A stretch of DNA of 64,000 nucleotides from Rhypophila decipiens (taxonomy: Eukaryota; Ascomycota; Sordariomycetes; Sordariales; Naviculisporaceae), in assembly GCA_033297075.1 (NCBI GenBank), contig MU858050.1, positions 186,001 through 250,000 of the forward strand, written 5' to 3'. Position numbers and translations under genes: made by a program. Below the pieces are notes generated by a model. The model made no database searches. It worked only from the letters and a program-made list of their open reading frames with translations, and was not told where the DNA came from. This document shows positions 42,137 through 54,215 of this stretch, one piece after another (the stretch's first letter is position 1; every line of letters begins with the position of its first letter).

Positions 42137-44551
42137 AACCAAAGGACTTCCCAGCTGCCCCAGAGCTCTGGGGGTGTGGAACGGTGGGTGTGGAGTCAAA
42201 GTAGCAGGGGGAACACCGGGGAAAGGCTGGGCGTTGGTCGAAGGCTGGACCTGGACGTGGACCTCAAAGCCCTGCTGCAAGTCTCTTGTAGATGTCTCGG
42301 CAGGCCACAACTCTGTTGAAGCTTGTTGGCTGAACGGGAGGGAAGACAAGTCTCTCCAATTCGTTCATTGCCAAGTTTATTCTTACGGCTCAGTGGTTCT
42401 GCAGCTTGTTGAAAATACCGCTAGCCTTGACTCCCTTGGGCAGGTTAAGCACTCCTGTGCCGTAATGAGCACATCTGCAGTCTGCAGATACCGATACCGA
42501 TACGGTATGTACACTTCAGGAAAATCAGAACCACCAAAAAGACAACATGACAGACAGAATTTCCAGCAGCCACAGTCGTCCAACCCCAGAAGAGGTCCCA
42601 AGCGGGTTATTCCATTCTCTTTACCCATGTCGCAACGACATCCATCTCGATGGCCGGGCCCCCTGCTTTTTCGACATCAACGGCAGACTGGGAAGTCCTG
42701 GCAAGCCTCAAGCACAACTTGCAGGGCCCCTCAGGGCCCGCCAAGACAAGGTAACCCGATGTTTCTGTCGGGGATCTTGACGAGGCCTGTGCGTCGAGAT
42801 GTCCTGGGGTTCGAAGGTTTGGTCTGGCAAGGGCCGAAAGCCAGCAGCAAGCCAGCGGCGGCGAGCCTCCAGCCCAGGAGCCAGGGCAAGCAAGCAATTC
42901 GACATTCTTTGGGATAATTTTCTATTTTGATTTTTCCGTTTTTTGTGTGGTGTACGGTATTCTCGTTATCCGCGTATGTATGGCCACTATTACAGTACAA
43001 GGCAAAGCCCAGGTAAGGTAGCGGCTGGTATGGTCGTGTCGGGACTGTGTACCCTACGACCAGGATTAAATGCTATTGGACAAGAAACTTCTAACGAGGG
43101 CGGCGGGCTGCTGCCAGCATGTCAGGTCAGGCAAGCCACTTGCACCACCGTAAAAGGGGGGGGGATAGCAATAATCAACGCAAGAAGTGAGGCAAGGTCA
43201 AGTCACCTATCCGTAGGAAGGCACGTACCTAGGTGCTAATTGGGGTCTATGGATGGCAGCAGCAGTTTCCTGTCTCCACCCGCAGCAAAATGTTGGGATG
43301 GGAAGATGACCCCGGAGCAAGCAAGCAATAATGGTGGAGGGGGCCCCTAGATAGACGAGACTGGAGAGGAGTCTTGGAGAGCAGGAACATGAACATGAAC
43401 ATGGGAAGCCCACAGTACTGTACTGTCTTGTTACTTTGTACTGTATTTTGGTTCTCAATCTTCCCCCTCGTTCTTTATTATTATTGACCTTTCTTGTCCT
43501 CCGTTGACCCTGTCCATCCCGACCACGCTTTTCTTCATCTACTAACATCCTCCTCGTCCGATTTTTCTTCACATCAACTCACTCCCTCTCTTCCCGGACG
43601 TCCACGCCTACGGAGACCATCCAGTCGTATCCTCTCAGTCTCTGTACTTCTAGTCGTTGACGTAGCTGGTTCCTGGGCTGTGTTCCCTCTCGTCCCGTGG
43701 TGCCAACCTGCTGTGGAAGTGGAAGTCGGTCGTTTGCAGTTCCCGTTGGCTCGGCAGAGAAAGAGACAAAAGATAGCCTGTCTGGCGACGTTTCACTCGG
43801 TTCAAGTTCCAGGTCCTCAGTGTCCAACAACAGCCTCTTCTCCCCACCAACAAGAGGGCAAAAAGGCAGAATCGAAGAAGGGAATTTTCTTGAATGACAA
43901 CGGAAATAAGGAGCCGAGGTGGGAGGGGACAAAACTCAGCCAACTGAAACTGGACACACAAACAAAAACACTCATCAGTCGCTTCCTCCAGGTCCTGAAA
44001 AAAAGAAAACGCATATCCCGGATTGCTCCCGTCTCTACATATACGGCTCCTTTTGTCATAAAAGAAGAAAAGCAAGAAAAGCATCACGTTTATCTTCATT
44101 TTTAATTTTCCTGGATCTTTCTGCCCCTTTTTCGCTCATTACTTTTTTTTTCGAGCCCTCCTTCCTTCCTCTTCGCCATCGAGTACAGACGACGCAAGAT
44201 AACGGCCGCATCTCCTTCCGCGAATCACGTACATATCTACTAATTTCCCGGCAAACGTAACCTGTTACTACTTTCTCGTTCCTCTTTGAGGTCACGTCTA
44301 TGCTCAGTCTTTGCAGCTGCCATCTCGATTTGTGCCGACACACATGCTCCAGACCCGAGGCTTAAGCAGCCACCTCTCGCGCGCGCGCTAAGACTCTCAC
44401 TCTCACGTCCACGACTGGCCCGTTCCGAAGCCCCAGACAGCTTTATTATTATATATCACTGCGTGTTGGCCGAGGTGCATACACGCGGGAGACGTTTGTT
44501 TAAAAGAGGAAATCCCGGGGCGACCGTTGCTTGTTTCCATAGCTTTGCGGC

Positions 44552-46657
44552 ATGTTCCAACCCGAACCGACGGCGTATATTCCGCTCTCCACCGGTTATG
44601 GAATCGGCCACGGGCTTCCAGAATACACATTCCAAGAAACGCCGTTAGGATTCGGTGATAGTGGCGGCGGTGGAGGGCCAGGAAGTCACGGTGGTGGAGG
44701 AGGAGGAATAGGAAGTCACGGTTGTGGTGGTGGTGGTGGTTTTGTTGGCACTGGAGGTTCGGGAACAGTGGGGGCGGGCACTGGTGCTGGAGCAATCACA
44801 GCAGCGACTGCACCACTCCCACTCATTTACACGACGCCCATCTTCAACCCAAACACAGCTACCATTGGCCCCGCATCTGGTCCCTTCTCGTTCTCCACGA
44901 CATCCTCTCACCACAACCAACAACACCACCACCATTCTTCACACAATTCGTCACGGATCAAGATGGAGCCAAACGCAGATGATCTGGCTGCCCAGGAGGC
45001 CGCCGCAAGAGAATATCAGCCCCAGCCTCAGGTAAGAAAAAGTCGTCTCGGTTTCGCTGTGTTTTGCCTGGGCAATTACCTCCGCATCAATTGGCCCCGT
45101 TGATGAGCTCGACACGGTTCTTGATCTTGTCCCAAAGCCCATATCTAACATCGCTAACCGGATGCGTTCAATTAACTTGCAGGGTCCTCTTGTTGGTGAA
45201 AAACTCCCAAGCACCGCCATCACGGACGAATATGCCAAAGCCGATCCCATATACGTCCAAAAGACCATGGTGAGTCTCCTCGTCTGAACAATTCTCCAGA
45301 GGCAGCAAACTAACACACCACACATCAGGCTCTGCCACAGACATACTCACATTACCGGCCAATCCAAGGCGATGGTAGCTGTGGCTGGCGAGGTGAGTCC
45401 CATGCTTCCCCCGGATTTCAACGCACTCACATCGTTCCCAATGTGGGTGGGGTCGCCTTCAAAGTTGGGGGCTGACTCCTTCTGGTGTCACTATCTGCCA
45501 GGCACAGTCCTTGGGGGTTACAATCACTAACAGTTGGATGTGGGTTAGCAATTGGGTTTGGCTATTTCGAGACCCTGATTACGAGCTGCGACAAAGCCCA
45601 GGTCGAGGCTGAAAAGCTGCGCATGACGAGACTCAACGATTACATTGAAACCGTTGGCGGCATGTCGCCGTATATCTTTTTGGACATGTCAGAGGAGACC
45701 ATCGAACTCCTCGGCAGGATATCAGACGCACTCCCTGACCGTGCGCGGGCAATGGCCGAGCTCATGGAAGCCTTCAACAACCCGGATATTTCCAACTCCA
45801 TCATTTACCACTTACGACTCTTGGCTTCTTCCTGGCTCAGGGGTCACAGCGAGGACTATTCCAACTTTATCGAAGAAGGCCTGGGTGTCGATGGCTATTG
45901 CGAGACTAAGATTCAACAAGTCAACCGAGAGATCGAACATGTTGGCATCGACCTGCTTGTGAACGTGCTCCTGAAACCCGTCGGTTTTGTCTTGGAGATT
46001 GCTTATCTCGACAGGAGCCCGGGTTCTCAGGTCAACCACTTCCGTTTCCCCAGCGAGGCGAATCATCAACATCCATCTGCACTTGGGCCCATGATACATT
46101 TGCTCTTCCGTCCCGACCATTACGATATTCTGTATCCCCCACAGATGGACATTCAGGTTCACCGAGTCAACACTTTCCAGCCGAGCTTCATGGCAAGCCC
46201 TGTTGGGATCCCAGATTACTCGTCTCCCGATTTGCAAACGCTGAGCTCACTTATCCCTGGCTTTGGCGGGCCACCCCCGGGCCTCGCCCCCTTTGTTGAT
46301 GCCACAGCGGGCTCCCCTCTCACTTCCTACACCTCAAGCCCCGGCTCGACATGGATGCCATCTCCATTCACAGAAACAGCACAGGCTCAGGCTGCTCCGG
46401 TGCCCGTGGCCGTCCCTGCGCCTACTCCAGCTCTGACATATCACCTCCGTTTGAGTGAATATTGCCAGATGCCCGAGTACGTGGAGAATGTTACCAGCAG
46501 AGAGCCGGCCTTCCAGACCTCGACCTTCCGCAACAGCCACTTCAACGTGGCCCACTATAATAATCCCAACTTCCAGCCAGAAGAATACAAACCCGAAAGC
46601 GACGAGTGCGATTTACCGCCAACAAAAGCCTCGGGGAGGAAGAGGGGAAGTGTGTGA
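44552..46657 (+). CDS. Otubain-type deubiquitinase (peptidase family C65)
   Basis: Four exons (44552-45031, 45183-45269, 45329-45392, 45549-46657) encode 579 residues. Otubains cleave ubiquitin chains and can block ubiquitin-conjugating enzymes. The OTU core runs from about 190 to 410: RPIQGDGSCGWRAIGFGYFE supplies Asp204 and nucleophile Cys207, and LFRPDHYDILYP supplies His401. The canonical loop is GDGNCFYR; here it is GDGSCGWR. Exon joins restore YVQKTMALPQTYSHYRP and CGWRAIGFG, and all introns are GT...AG. The N-terminal 150 residues are Gly- and His-rich low complexity (HHNQQHHHHSSH), longer than in animal otubains. The C-terminal 170 residues are Pro/Ser-rich, ending in a basic GRKRGSV that could be a nuclear signal. 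Substrate preference cannot be judged. Confidence 0.92.
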
Positions 46658-49600
46658 ATGATGTGGACCACAGCATATAGATGGTTCATACAAGAAAGAC
46701 AGCCCAAATCGACAGACCGATCGAGAGTGTCAATTATTTTTTTCACATCCCAAGCAAAGCACAGCGAGCACGACGAGAGCGAGCGATTCAAAGCATATGC
46801 ATATCATTACACGGAACTTTACGAATACGAGGCCGACAGGAACACACATTTTGGTACGGATGGTCCAACAAAAATAGAGATGGGAATATTGGGGAGGAGG
46901 AAATGGGACAAAAAAATATGGTGTTGCGCGGCCTGTTTTGTTTGACATGATAGTTTATCGGCATGGTCATACCTCCCTGGGCGATGGAACCTCATGGGCC
47001 AATACCACGTGTGGACGGATATCGGGCTTATTGTTTATTTTCATCTTGTCCTCTTTTGTTGAATTTTGCTTCTGGTTCAGTCGCTTGCTTGGCCGGCGCA
47101 TTGGGTGGATGGGATCCATGGGAATTGGTAATTACCAATACAGCCTCTGGCTGTCGGTGGGCGGATAACATTGCTGTCTTTGATGAACTAATGACGCGGG
47201 TTAGTTTTTGTTTCTGCCTTTTTTGTTTAGTTCAGTTTATTCATTCATCTCCTCTCGCTCTCCCAATGAACTTTAATCATCTTGTTGGTTATGGTTTTTT
47301 TTTTTAAAAAAAAATAAAAAAAAGTTTATTACTTTTTTTTTCGCATGCGTGGTGTCCGCGTCTCTTCTAAGCTGACCTTGCCAGTCTCACCACTTAGAGG
47401 CAATGGCTTGAAGGACATCAACTTGATAAAGTGATTTGATTCGATGCCTACCTACCTCTTCCTTCCTCCTGTCTGTTACTCAAATTATGGGTGATTTCCC
47501 TAGCTGTGTTGAACCGACGGCGAGGTAAGTCTCCGTGCGGCAGTTCGGGAACTCTTTGACTTAGCTCCTTCTTGGCTTTTACAACTATTGGGACTTTTGT
47601 GTACGGAGTATCCGTATATGAGTGAGAAGTACCTATCAATGAGGTTATTGATGGTATATATGGGGCTTTATCTTGGCGATATTATATCAACTGGCATCGT
47701 ATCATCGTTTCCATCTAGGTCGCTGGAACTTGGAATTATTGGTCTGATTATGGGTAAGTAACTACGGGATGTACAGTACAGAAAAGGGGCTTCAGCTTTG
47801 GGATAGTGACCTTGGGGCCGTGAAAGGCTACCGGGCAAGCAGTGTAACTTGGGATTCCTTGCCCTCTCTCGACTGTTTGACATGGATGGGATACCGGTAG
47901 GTTGGGCATGCCACTTGTCTGGAATGATGAGAAGGACGGCGAGGATCAGTTTCCCGGTGTGGCTTGCTGGGAAGTGGAGTGTAAGCGACTTCCTTTCTGA
48001 GGTAAGGTTTCTTGCAGTTGATCGTCATGACTTGCTTGCCGGCAATCACACCGTTATCTTATCTCACTTCTCAACAGGTATGGAGGGAAGTAGGTAGGCT
48101 GGATTTCCGGCCTATGACCTAGTTCGGTGAGCAGCCTTCCCCCTTGACAGAGGACCACACGGTAACCCGCAACAGCAGAATACACCTCTTACGTATACGA
48201 AATACGAAAGGATTCGAAAGGCAGACATCAAACTTGATGATTCACGAATCATGCAAAGAACCATCGCTATCACCACCACAACCGCAAAGAGGCGCCGCCG
48301 CCGCCCACCTCCTCATGCTTTCTTTTTTTCTCCTCGCTGGTAGGTCAAGTCCAACAAGAAATAGTAAGAAATTCCGACGTGTCGTATAATCAATGAGCAT
48401 ATCACCAAGGTCGTGCCTGGAAATGTTTCCCACCCGACTCCTCATTCCTTCCATTGCCTGCCGCCGGCAGTGGCTTTTCGTTTGTTGCTTTTTTCCTCTT
48501 GTTCCTTCCTTCCGCCGAGGTCTCACATCATCATCCTTGACTCGGACCAATACCTCTCGGCTTGTTGTAAAGTACGGTAAAGTACTTGCACAGCCAGACC
48601 CCTTATTTCGGTGCGGATTCCTCCGTGAGCTTGGATGATGTGGTGTGTAATCACGGCAAGCTAATATTCGACGACCCTTGTGACAGCAAGGTGAATGATA
48701 GGCTTGGAGTCTTGAAGGTCGACATGAAGAGTTACGTACTGTACACCGCAGGAAGCCCCAGATGGCCCTAACTCCCAAATATTCCACCAATATAGGGCTG
48801 TCTGGTCATTGGTGATCGAGCCAAGGTGCTTGTCTAGCAAGTTTACCTAACATCAAATGTCATAGCAGAGCCGCCTGTGGATCGTGTTTTCTTGCGCGAG
48901 ACCGGTCCTTTGGTCGAGGCGAGTCCTTGACTTGTTGTCTCGCACTCGCACTTGGTGGAAGAGCCACGGCGGCGGGAACGACGTGATGTCAGAGATTCAG
49001 TTGGTGTTCTTTGCTGTAAGTCCCCAGACCTGACGCTACACCAGTCCAGGGAACAAGCACCTGGTATTAATTAGCTTAAGAACCTTACATACGGATACAC
49101 AGCATAACATACAAGTCGGCAGAAAATACACGTGCTGAGGTGGTAAGCGCACCCACACATTTATTACACACCACCAAAAGCAGGATGAGCTAAAGACCGA
49201 CGAGGTGACAGATGGGCACATGGAAACCAGCACAGCGGGTCTCGCACACCCCTCTCTGTCTTGTGCCGTCATTGTCAGCTTCCCAAAGTCCAGAATCCGG
49301 GCCAGAGGGAAGGTCCGTTTCATTTCTTTCCCCACAAGTCCCAAGCTTTTCGAATCCCCAGAACCAGGACTCGGTGAAACCTGCGGTGGCTGCGGCTGGG
49401 CCTTTCTCCTGGGAACCGAGAGAGCTGCTTGTATGCGCTGTACCTCACCCGTGCTTGTGTCCTCCGCGGTTGCTGATATCACATATCAGTTTTGGTGTTC
49501 TTTTTTCTTTCTTTCTTTGCCCCTGGCCGCCTTCCTGAGCAACAAGGACCAAAGAATGTTTGTGGGAGCCGACGTCCAATGCATGTTGGTATTTTGGCAA

Positions 49601-52600
49601 GTGCTAGCTCGGCATTAGTCTGACAATGATTTGTCACTCTTGCTCCCAACGAACCCTCCACTACCTGAGGCCCATGCCCTTTCTGGCTAGTGCTGTACCG
49701 TACAGCCCAATTTTGTTACCTTTGGCCTGAATGAATTGATTCTTCTCCTCAATTTTCCCTTATTCTCACCATATCTCGAGATTTGCCAATCCTTCAGGGT
49801 CCTGTGCTTTTCCCCGATGAAGCTTAATCCGGTGACGATTTTCCTTGGGATTTTTTCTATTAATATCATTGCAGGTGTCACACACAAATACACCAACCAC
49901 TCCATCCACGCCCCTCTGGCTTGCATTTCGTCCCATGTGGTCTTGACATAACGCTGACAGCTCAAAGTTTCCAAGCGACTGGACCCGAATCCACGAGCTC
50001 GGTAAATTGAAAAACGAACAGTATGGCACATAACCGATGCGAGGATGAGTAAATGTTTCTTGGCTCTTCCTCCCAGGCTATATGAGTGAGCACCACCACC
50101 ACATACAGCACATCTACCTGACTTGAAGCACACATCATGCACAGCACACATGGAGATAGATGACAAAGAAAGTGGCTCTGGTCAGAGATTGGTCTGTCTG
50201 GTGGTTCGAGAGTCGTCAAGGCTCGATATTCTGACAAGAATAAGGGAGGTATCAGTTAAGTACTGCTCATGAGTATTGATATCTATGCAGTCAGCGTACA
50301 GTACCCATCGAGACCGGCACAATACCTGGTACCAAGGAACCCGCCCCTTATCTTCACACCACAAACGTACATATTTCGGAAGGTTTTTTAGCCCGTTGAA
50401 CTGTGCAGACGAAAAGATGCATTATCGAAACCAAAAAAGAAGATGATAGCGCCGAGGATTCGTCAATTTCATGATTTAATGTCTGTCTGTGCTTTTTGCA
50501 CTGATATGATACAAACTGAATTCATATATCGTCGACTGGGATCCAACATGTTGATGTGGCTGGTTGTCCAGTCGCAAACTGCGTCCAAGTCGATCTAACG
50601 GTATCCAATGGAAAGGCTGGGTATTGTAAATACACAGAAACTGTGTAATAATACGAGGTTACCGTAAGCGTACACTTCTCTATACAAGCTCGTAAGAAAC
50701 TCGAATCTCGTAATGAAGAATGAATGGACTAATTCCCAACACAAACGTTTAAGCCTCCTCGTCAGTTCTCAGTTCTTACTCTTCTTCAACCCGTCAGAGA
50801 ATTTTTCAACTAGCAAAAATGTTTGCGCGGGCGGAACCCGGGCCGGACCGGAGATGCACGCGGCGCATGTCAGCGAGACAAGCAGCAGGCAAACATATCA
50901 CCAGCCGAGACCGGGACCGGAGTGACGATGAAGAAAAAGAAACCAGTGCCCCTGAGGGAAGCGGCCAAGATTCCCTTATGCAAAGAATAGGAAATCCACA
51001 CTACACGAGCACACGAATTATCTCTCTCTCCCCCTTTCTCTCTGCACCAGTTGGGGTTGTAGTGTCGAGGTTCGCATACGTCAAACATACATAAGTATTG
51101 ACAACTCACTAAGCTCCAGTTCTAATGCAACCACTTTATGCTGGAGACTGGGACGTTCGGGAGAGCTAAAATCGAGGGAATATGTCGATCCACGTAATTT
51201 CTCCACCACTTAAATGGATCCTCACAACTCGAGAACACAACGGTGGAAGGAGCCAGCATTTCGGTGACGGTGATATCCCAACTCAACTGAGAAATACCCA
51301 AGAATGAAGGAAATAGACGCGTGGGGGTTAGTTCCAGACTTGCGGTTATTCATAACCCCCCAACTAACTCTCTTTGTTTCATGATACGAAACTTGAACGA
51401 CCCCCCAACCCGTCATTTCGGGTACGGTACCCATATCACTTCAGAGCAATAAAAATATCCCGGTTGGCCAGAGGTTTTTACCTTCACCAGCAGTAATGGT
51501 ACTCAAGTTACTTTACTCTTCATCAAATCTATACTACGTAAACAGACGATGAACGAGACCTCATCTTCTTGACTCAGGTATCCATGATGTTGTCTGTTTG
51601 GCTCTCAGTTGTCGGTCTAGGTCTTGGGTTGCCCTAAAAACCCCTTTTCATGTCGGTCAATTTGACACCGAGTTCTTGTCTCCTTCGGTGTACGGCTGGC
51701 CGATACCGATGTAATTCTCTCAACAATTCCATAACCTACGTACACTTTCCTTTTTTTTGGGAGACATCCATGCCTGGTTCGCTGCATACGAAATTATCAT
51801 CAAATGAAACACCTCGGAAATAATTCCATCGACGCATATCCCGCACACACACAAACACCTTGTCACACATAAAAAGATTACTTTGACACATTCGCAACCT
51901 CAGGTCTCCAAAGCTACGCCGATATCGTCTTGTACACTACACTGTAGGAGAAAGATAAAGTAAATCTCGATCGCCTAGCTCCAAATGCCCCCAAATCGCC
52001 GATCCCAGCCTGCAAGCTGTAGCTGACGGGATTCCGGGCCGTATGACTGATATAAAGCGAAGGGAAATATCGTCACCATTGAAGCTAGTATGTATCACGA
52101 CGATACTGAAGGATTTGAACGTTCGCCGTACTAGTTCATGATCCTCATTTACACTATTAGAAAACCAACGTCCTCGCTACCAGTTCTTTGACCGCAGCTT
52201 ATTACCTTGGCGCCTGTCTGACTTGCAGTTGACAGCCTTCCGTAGGTATGCATATCAAGCTTTGGTACTCCGTACCGCTACACGTTCTGTCCTGCAACGA
52301 CTTGGCTTCCAAGAATTGTCCCATTGTGTAAGGTAAGCGATGGGTATCTTATACCACCCTATCACCCCACGTGCATCATCATGAGATTTCATCACCATAA
52401 CACACTGCTGTTCGTACCGTATGCTGCGTACCAAAGGAAAGACTGCCCGTAAGGTGAGCTAAGGTAGGCAAGCCAGCGGCAAAGGTAATGTAGCTATCTG
52501 CTAGTGTAACGATTCGGACCGAGTCCGAGGGATGTCTCACCTCCCAATAGGTAGGTATCATGGTTGACAGTGGATGCTGTCGACTTCGTATTGAAGATTT

Positions 52601-53042
52601 GATTCTCGGCAGGCAAAGCATGAGAAGGCGTGCTCAGTACTGGGAGTTTTTGCAGGCATTCTATGTGCGGCGGAAGGAAATCCAAGCCCATTCTGCGTCT
52701 GTGAGTTGGTTATATTGTGAGAGGTCCGTTGGCTCTGGCTCTTCCATTTTCTTCCTCACTTCACTGCTGCTTCCCAGGGTGTATTAAATCAGCGGCTACC
52801 GCGGGAAAGTAAGAGTCTAGATTCAATAAATAGTGATCTGTATGTAATTAGTCTCCCCTTACATATCGAGTGTTTCTTGCCATATCAACCTGACTTTGGC
52901 TCATATTTTTGTATCCGTAAACCACATAATGCAAAGCTGGTAATCGTTTCTATCCATATATGCAAGTGCTGTACAGTACAGCACTCAAAAGTCACCAAAG
53001 CAGGTAATGATACACGACAAATTATTATACAGCCCACACTCC
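46658..53042. other. 6.4-kb gene desert
   Basis: Between the otubain stop and the lip2 stop I find no gene supported by motifs. Frames of 148-182 codons (for example 49036-49482 and 48242-48790, minus) look like chance. Visible structure: a T12-A9 style low-complexity block at about 47293-47330, two copies of TACGGAGTA, a CGG-N7-CCG site at 52515-52527 and a perfect 21-bp palindrome at 52965-52985. Confidence 0.5.
52965..52985. repeat. Perfect 21-bp palindrome
   Basis: Arms AGTGCTGTAC and GTACAGCACT surround a single central A. It lies 58 bp beyond the lip2 stop codon, so it could form a hairpin in the 3' untranslated region of that transcript or be a protein-binding site. Confidence 0.93.
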
Positions 53043-54215
53043 TCAAGCACGAGTCTTCTCCCCAGCGGTTTGTAAATACATCCCCTGAAGCCATTCCAGA
53101 TACTTTCTCTCCAGCTCCAGATTCTGGCCCTCTGATGGCTCATAAATCTTGGTTACCAGCTCAGCCACATCCTGAGGCGACATGCGGTCGACGCCATCAC
53201 AGCCCAGCGTTCCAGACAGCTCATCAACCCACCGCTCCGCAACAAGCTTCTCCGTAGCTTTCTGCAGCGACTGGTTTATATGAGCAAAGAATTGTTTTCT
53301 GTGTGGCACGAATGTTGGAAGCATGAAAGTACGGAGCCTCAACTCTCGCTGCACACTCGTGACGATCTTGCCCTCCAAACCGCACGGCACAAACCTCGCC
53401 CAGGGGCTTTTCTGCTCGTCCCGCAACTCGGGCCCGGGCATGTCCACGTTGATGGCCGTGCCCAGGGCGCTGATGTGGCGACGGAGATGGACCCCGAGGG
53501 CTGCGATCTTGGCCGGCCCTTGTGGTGGTAGACTCGAGGTTGAATTTAGGCCAGACAACGCAAATCTATGCTTGTCCGGTAACTCATCTATAAAAGTGGT
53601 AAGGTCATTCACCCAGACACCAGGGTCATCGGTAGTAAACCCTTGTATCAAGGCGAGACCTCGAGTGGTAGTGAGCTTCGCCAAGGTAGCGATGGTGGTG
53701 GTCTCCAGGAGGCGCGAGTAACATCGTACGGTAAACTGCTTGTGGTGCCGCGACCGGAGATCCATTACCGGCCAGAGGACGATCTGCCCCGGTCCGTGAT
53801 ACGTGGTTAGTCCGCCCCGGGGAGATGGGAGGACTGTTACAGGGAGGCGGTGCTGCCCGTGATGGAACAAGGGAGCTTGGAGTCGTGCGAGCTCGGCTGG
53901 GCTGAGCGGGGTGGTCTGGCGGCGACCTAGAGTGTATGTTGGCAGTGGCGTGAAGGAGACGACGGTCGGAGGAGGAGGATGCGGACCGGGTGGAGTCTGA
54001 TGATCTCCTGTCACACCGGTTGGGGGCCAGTCATGGGCGTGGGTGGTGTCGGTGTCGGCAGTACTGGCACTAGTACTGGCACTGGCATTGGCATCCTTGA
54101 AGTCCAGTTGACGTCGACGGAGATGTTCTTGGAGCTGCGACGCTATAGTGTAGGGGGGATATAGGGTTGGTCCCTGACTTGGGAGGTGGATGTGGAGGAG
54201 GCGTTGGGCTCGCAT
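53043..54215 (-). CDS. lip2: Octanoyl-[acyl carrier protein] transferase (lipoate biosynthesis, LipB family)
   Basis: Single-exon gene for 390 residues. The mitochondrial enzyme moves octanoate from acyl carrier protein to lipoyl domains, the first step of lipoylation of pyruvate and 2-oxoglutarate dehydrogenases and of glycine cleavage H protein. The substrate loop is RGGLTTYHGPGQIVLWPV (133-150). The catalytic pair is Lys236 in PAKIAALGVH and Cys278 in FVPCGLEGK, matching the Lys/Cys dyad of LipB. The C-terminal extension and a 40-residue Ser/Thr/Pro-rich insert (about 42-85) make it longer than bacterial LipB. The first residues, MRAQRLLHIHLPSQG, are basic and could be part of a presequence. 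Its likely client is the E2 partner of the pdb1 product encoded 53 kb away; this is a pathway link, not a physical cluster. Confidence 0.93.
   Translation of the reverse strand: MRAQRLLHIHLPSQGPTLYPPYTIASQLQEHLRRRQLDFKDANASASTSASTADTDTTHAHDWPPTGVTGDHQTPPGPHPPPPTVVSFTPLPTYTLGRRQTTPLSPAELARLQAPLFHHGQHRLPVTVLPSPRGGLTTYHGPGQIVLWPVMDLRSRHHKQFTVRCYSRLLETTTIATLAKLTTTRGLALIQGFTTDDPGVWVNDLTTFIDELPDKHRFALSGLNSTSSLPPQGPAKIAALGVHLRRHISALGTAINVDMPGPELRDEQKSPWARFVPCGLEGKIVTSVQRELRLRTFMLPTFVPHRKQFFAHINQSLQKATEKLVAERWVDELSGTLGCDGVDRMSPQDVAELVTKIYEPSEGQNLELERKYLEWLQGMYLQTAGEKTRA

Larger units (their letters stand above)
34839..44551. other. 9.7-kb gene desert
   Basis: I see no gene here that can be supported by family motifs, in spite of many short open frames, including a 374-codon one at 41793-42917 rich in Pro, Gln and Arg. 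Visible structure: a (TA)11 run at 36025-36046, a C-run cluster at 42081-42136, and three copies of the 9-mer TACGGAGTA. A long pyrimidine-rich, probably transcribed leader precedes the otubain gene from about 43450. Promoter, long noncoding RNA or lineage-specific small genes could hide here. Confidence 0.5.

Noticed and set aside
41793..42917. 374-codon plus-strand frame in the 9.7-kb desert
   Set aside because: Composition is dominated by Pro, Gln, Arg and Ser, it runs through a C-run cluster and has antisense frames of similar size. No motif or splice structure supports a gene.
48242..50166. Minus-strand frames of 182, 148 and 159 codons
   Set aside because: No recognisable domain, and antisense frames are equally long; likely chance.
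52515..52527. CGGACCGAGTCCG, a CGG-N7-CCG pair
   Set aside because: Resembles a zinc-cluster factor site but such pairs occur by chance often; no gene start is close by.
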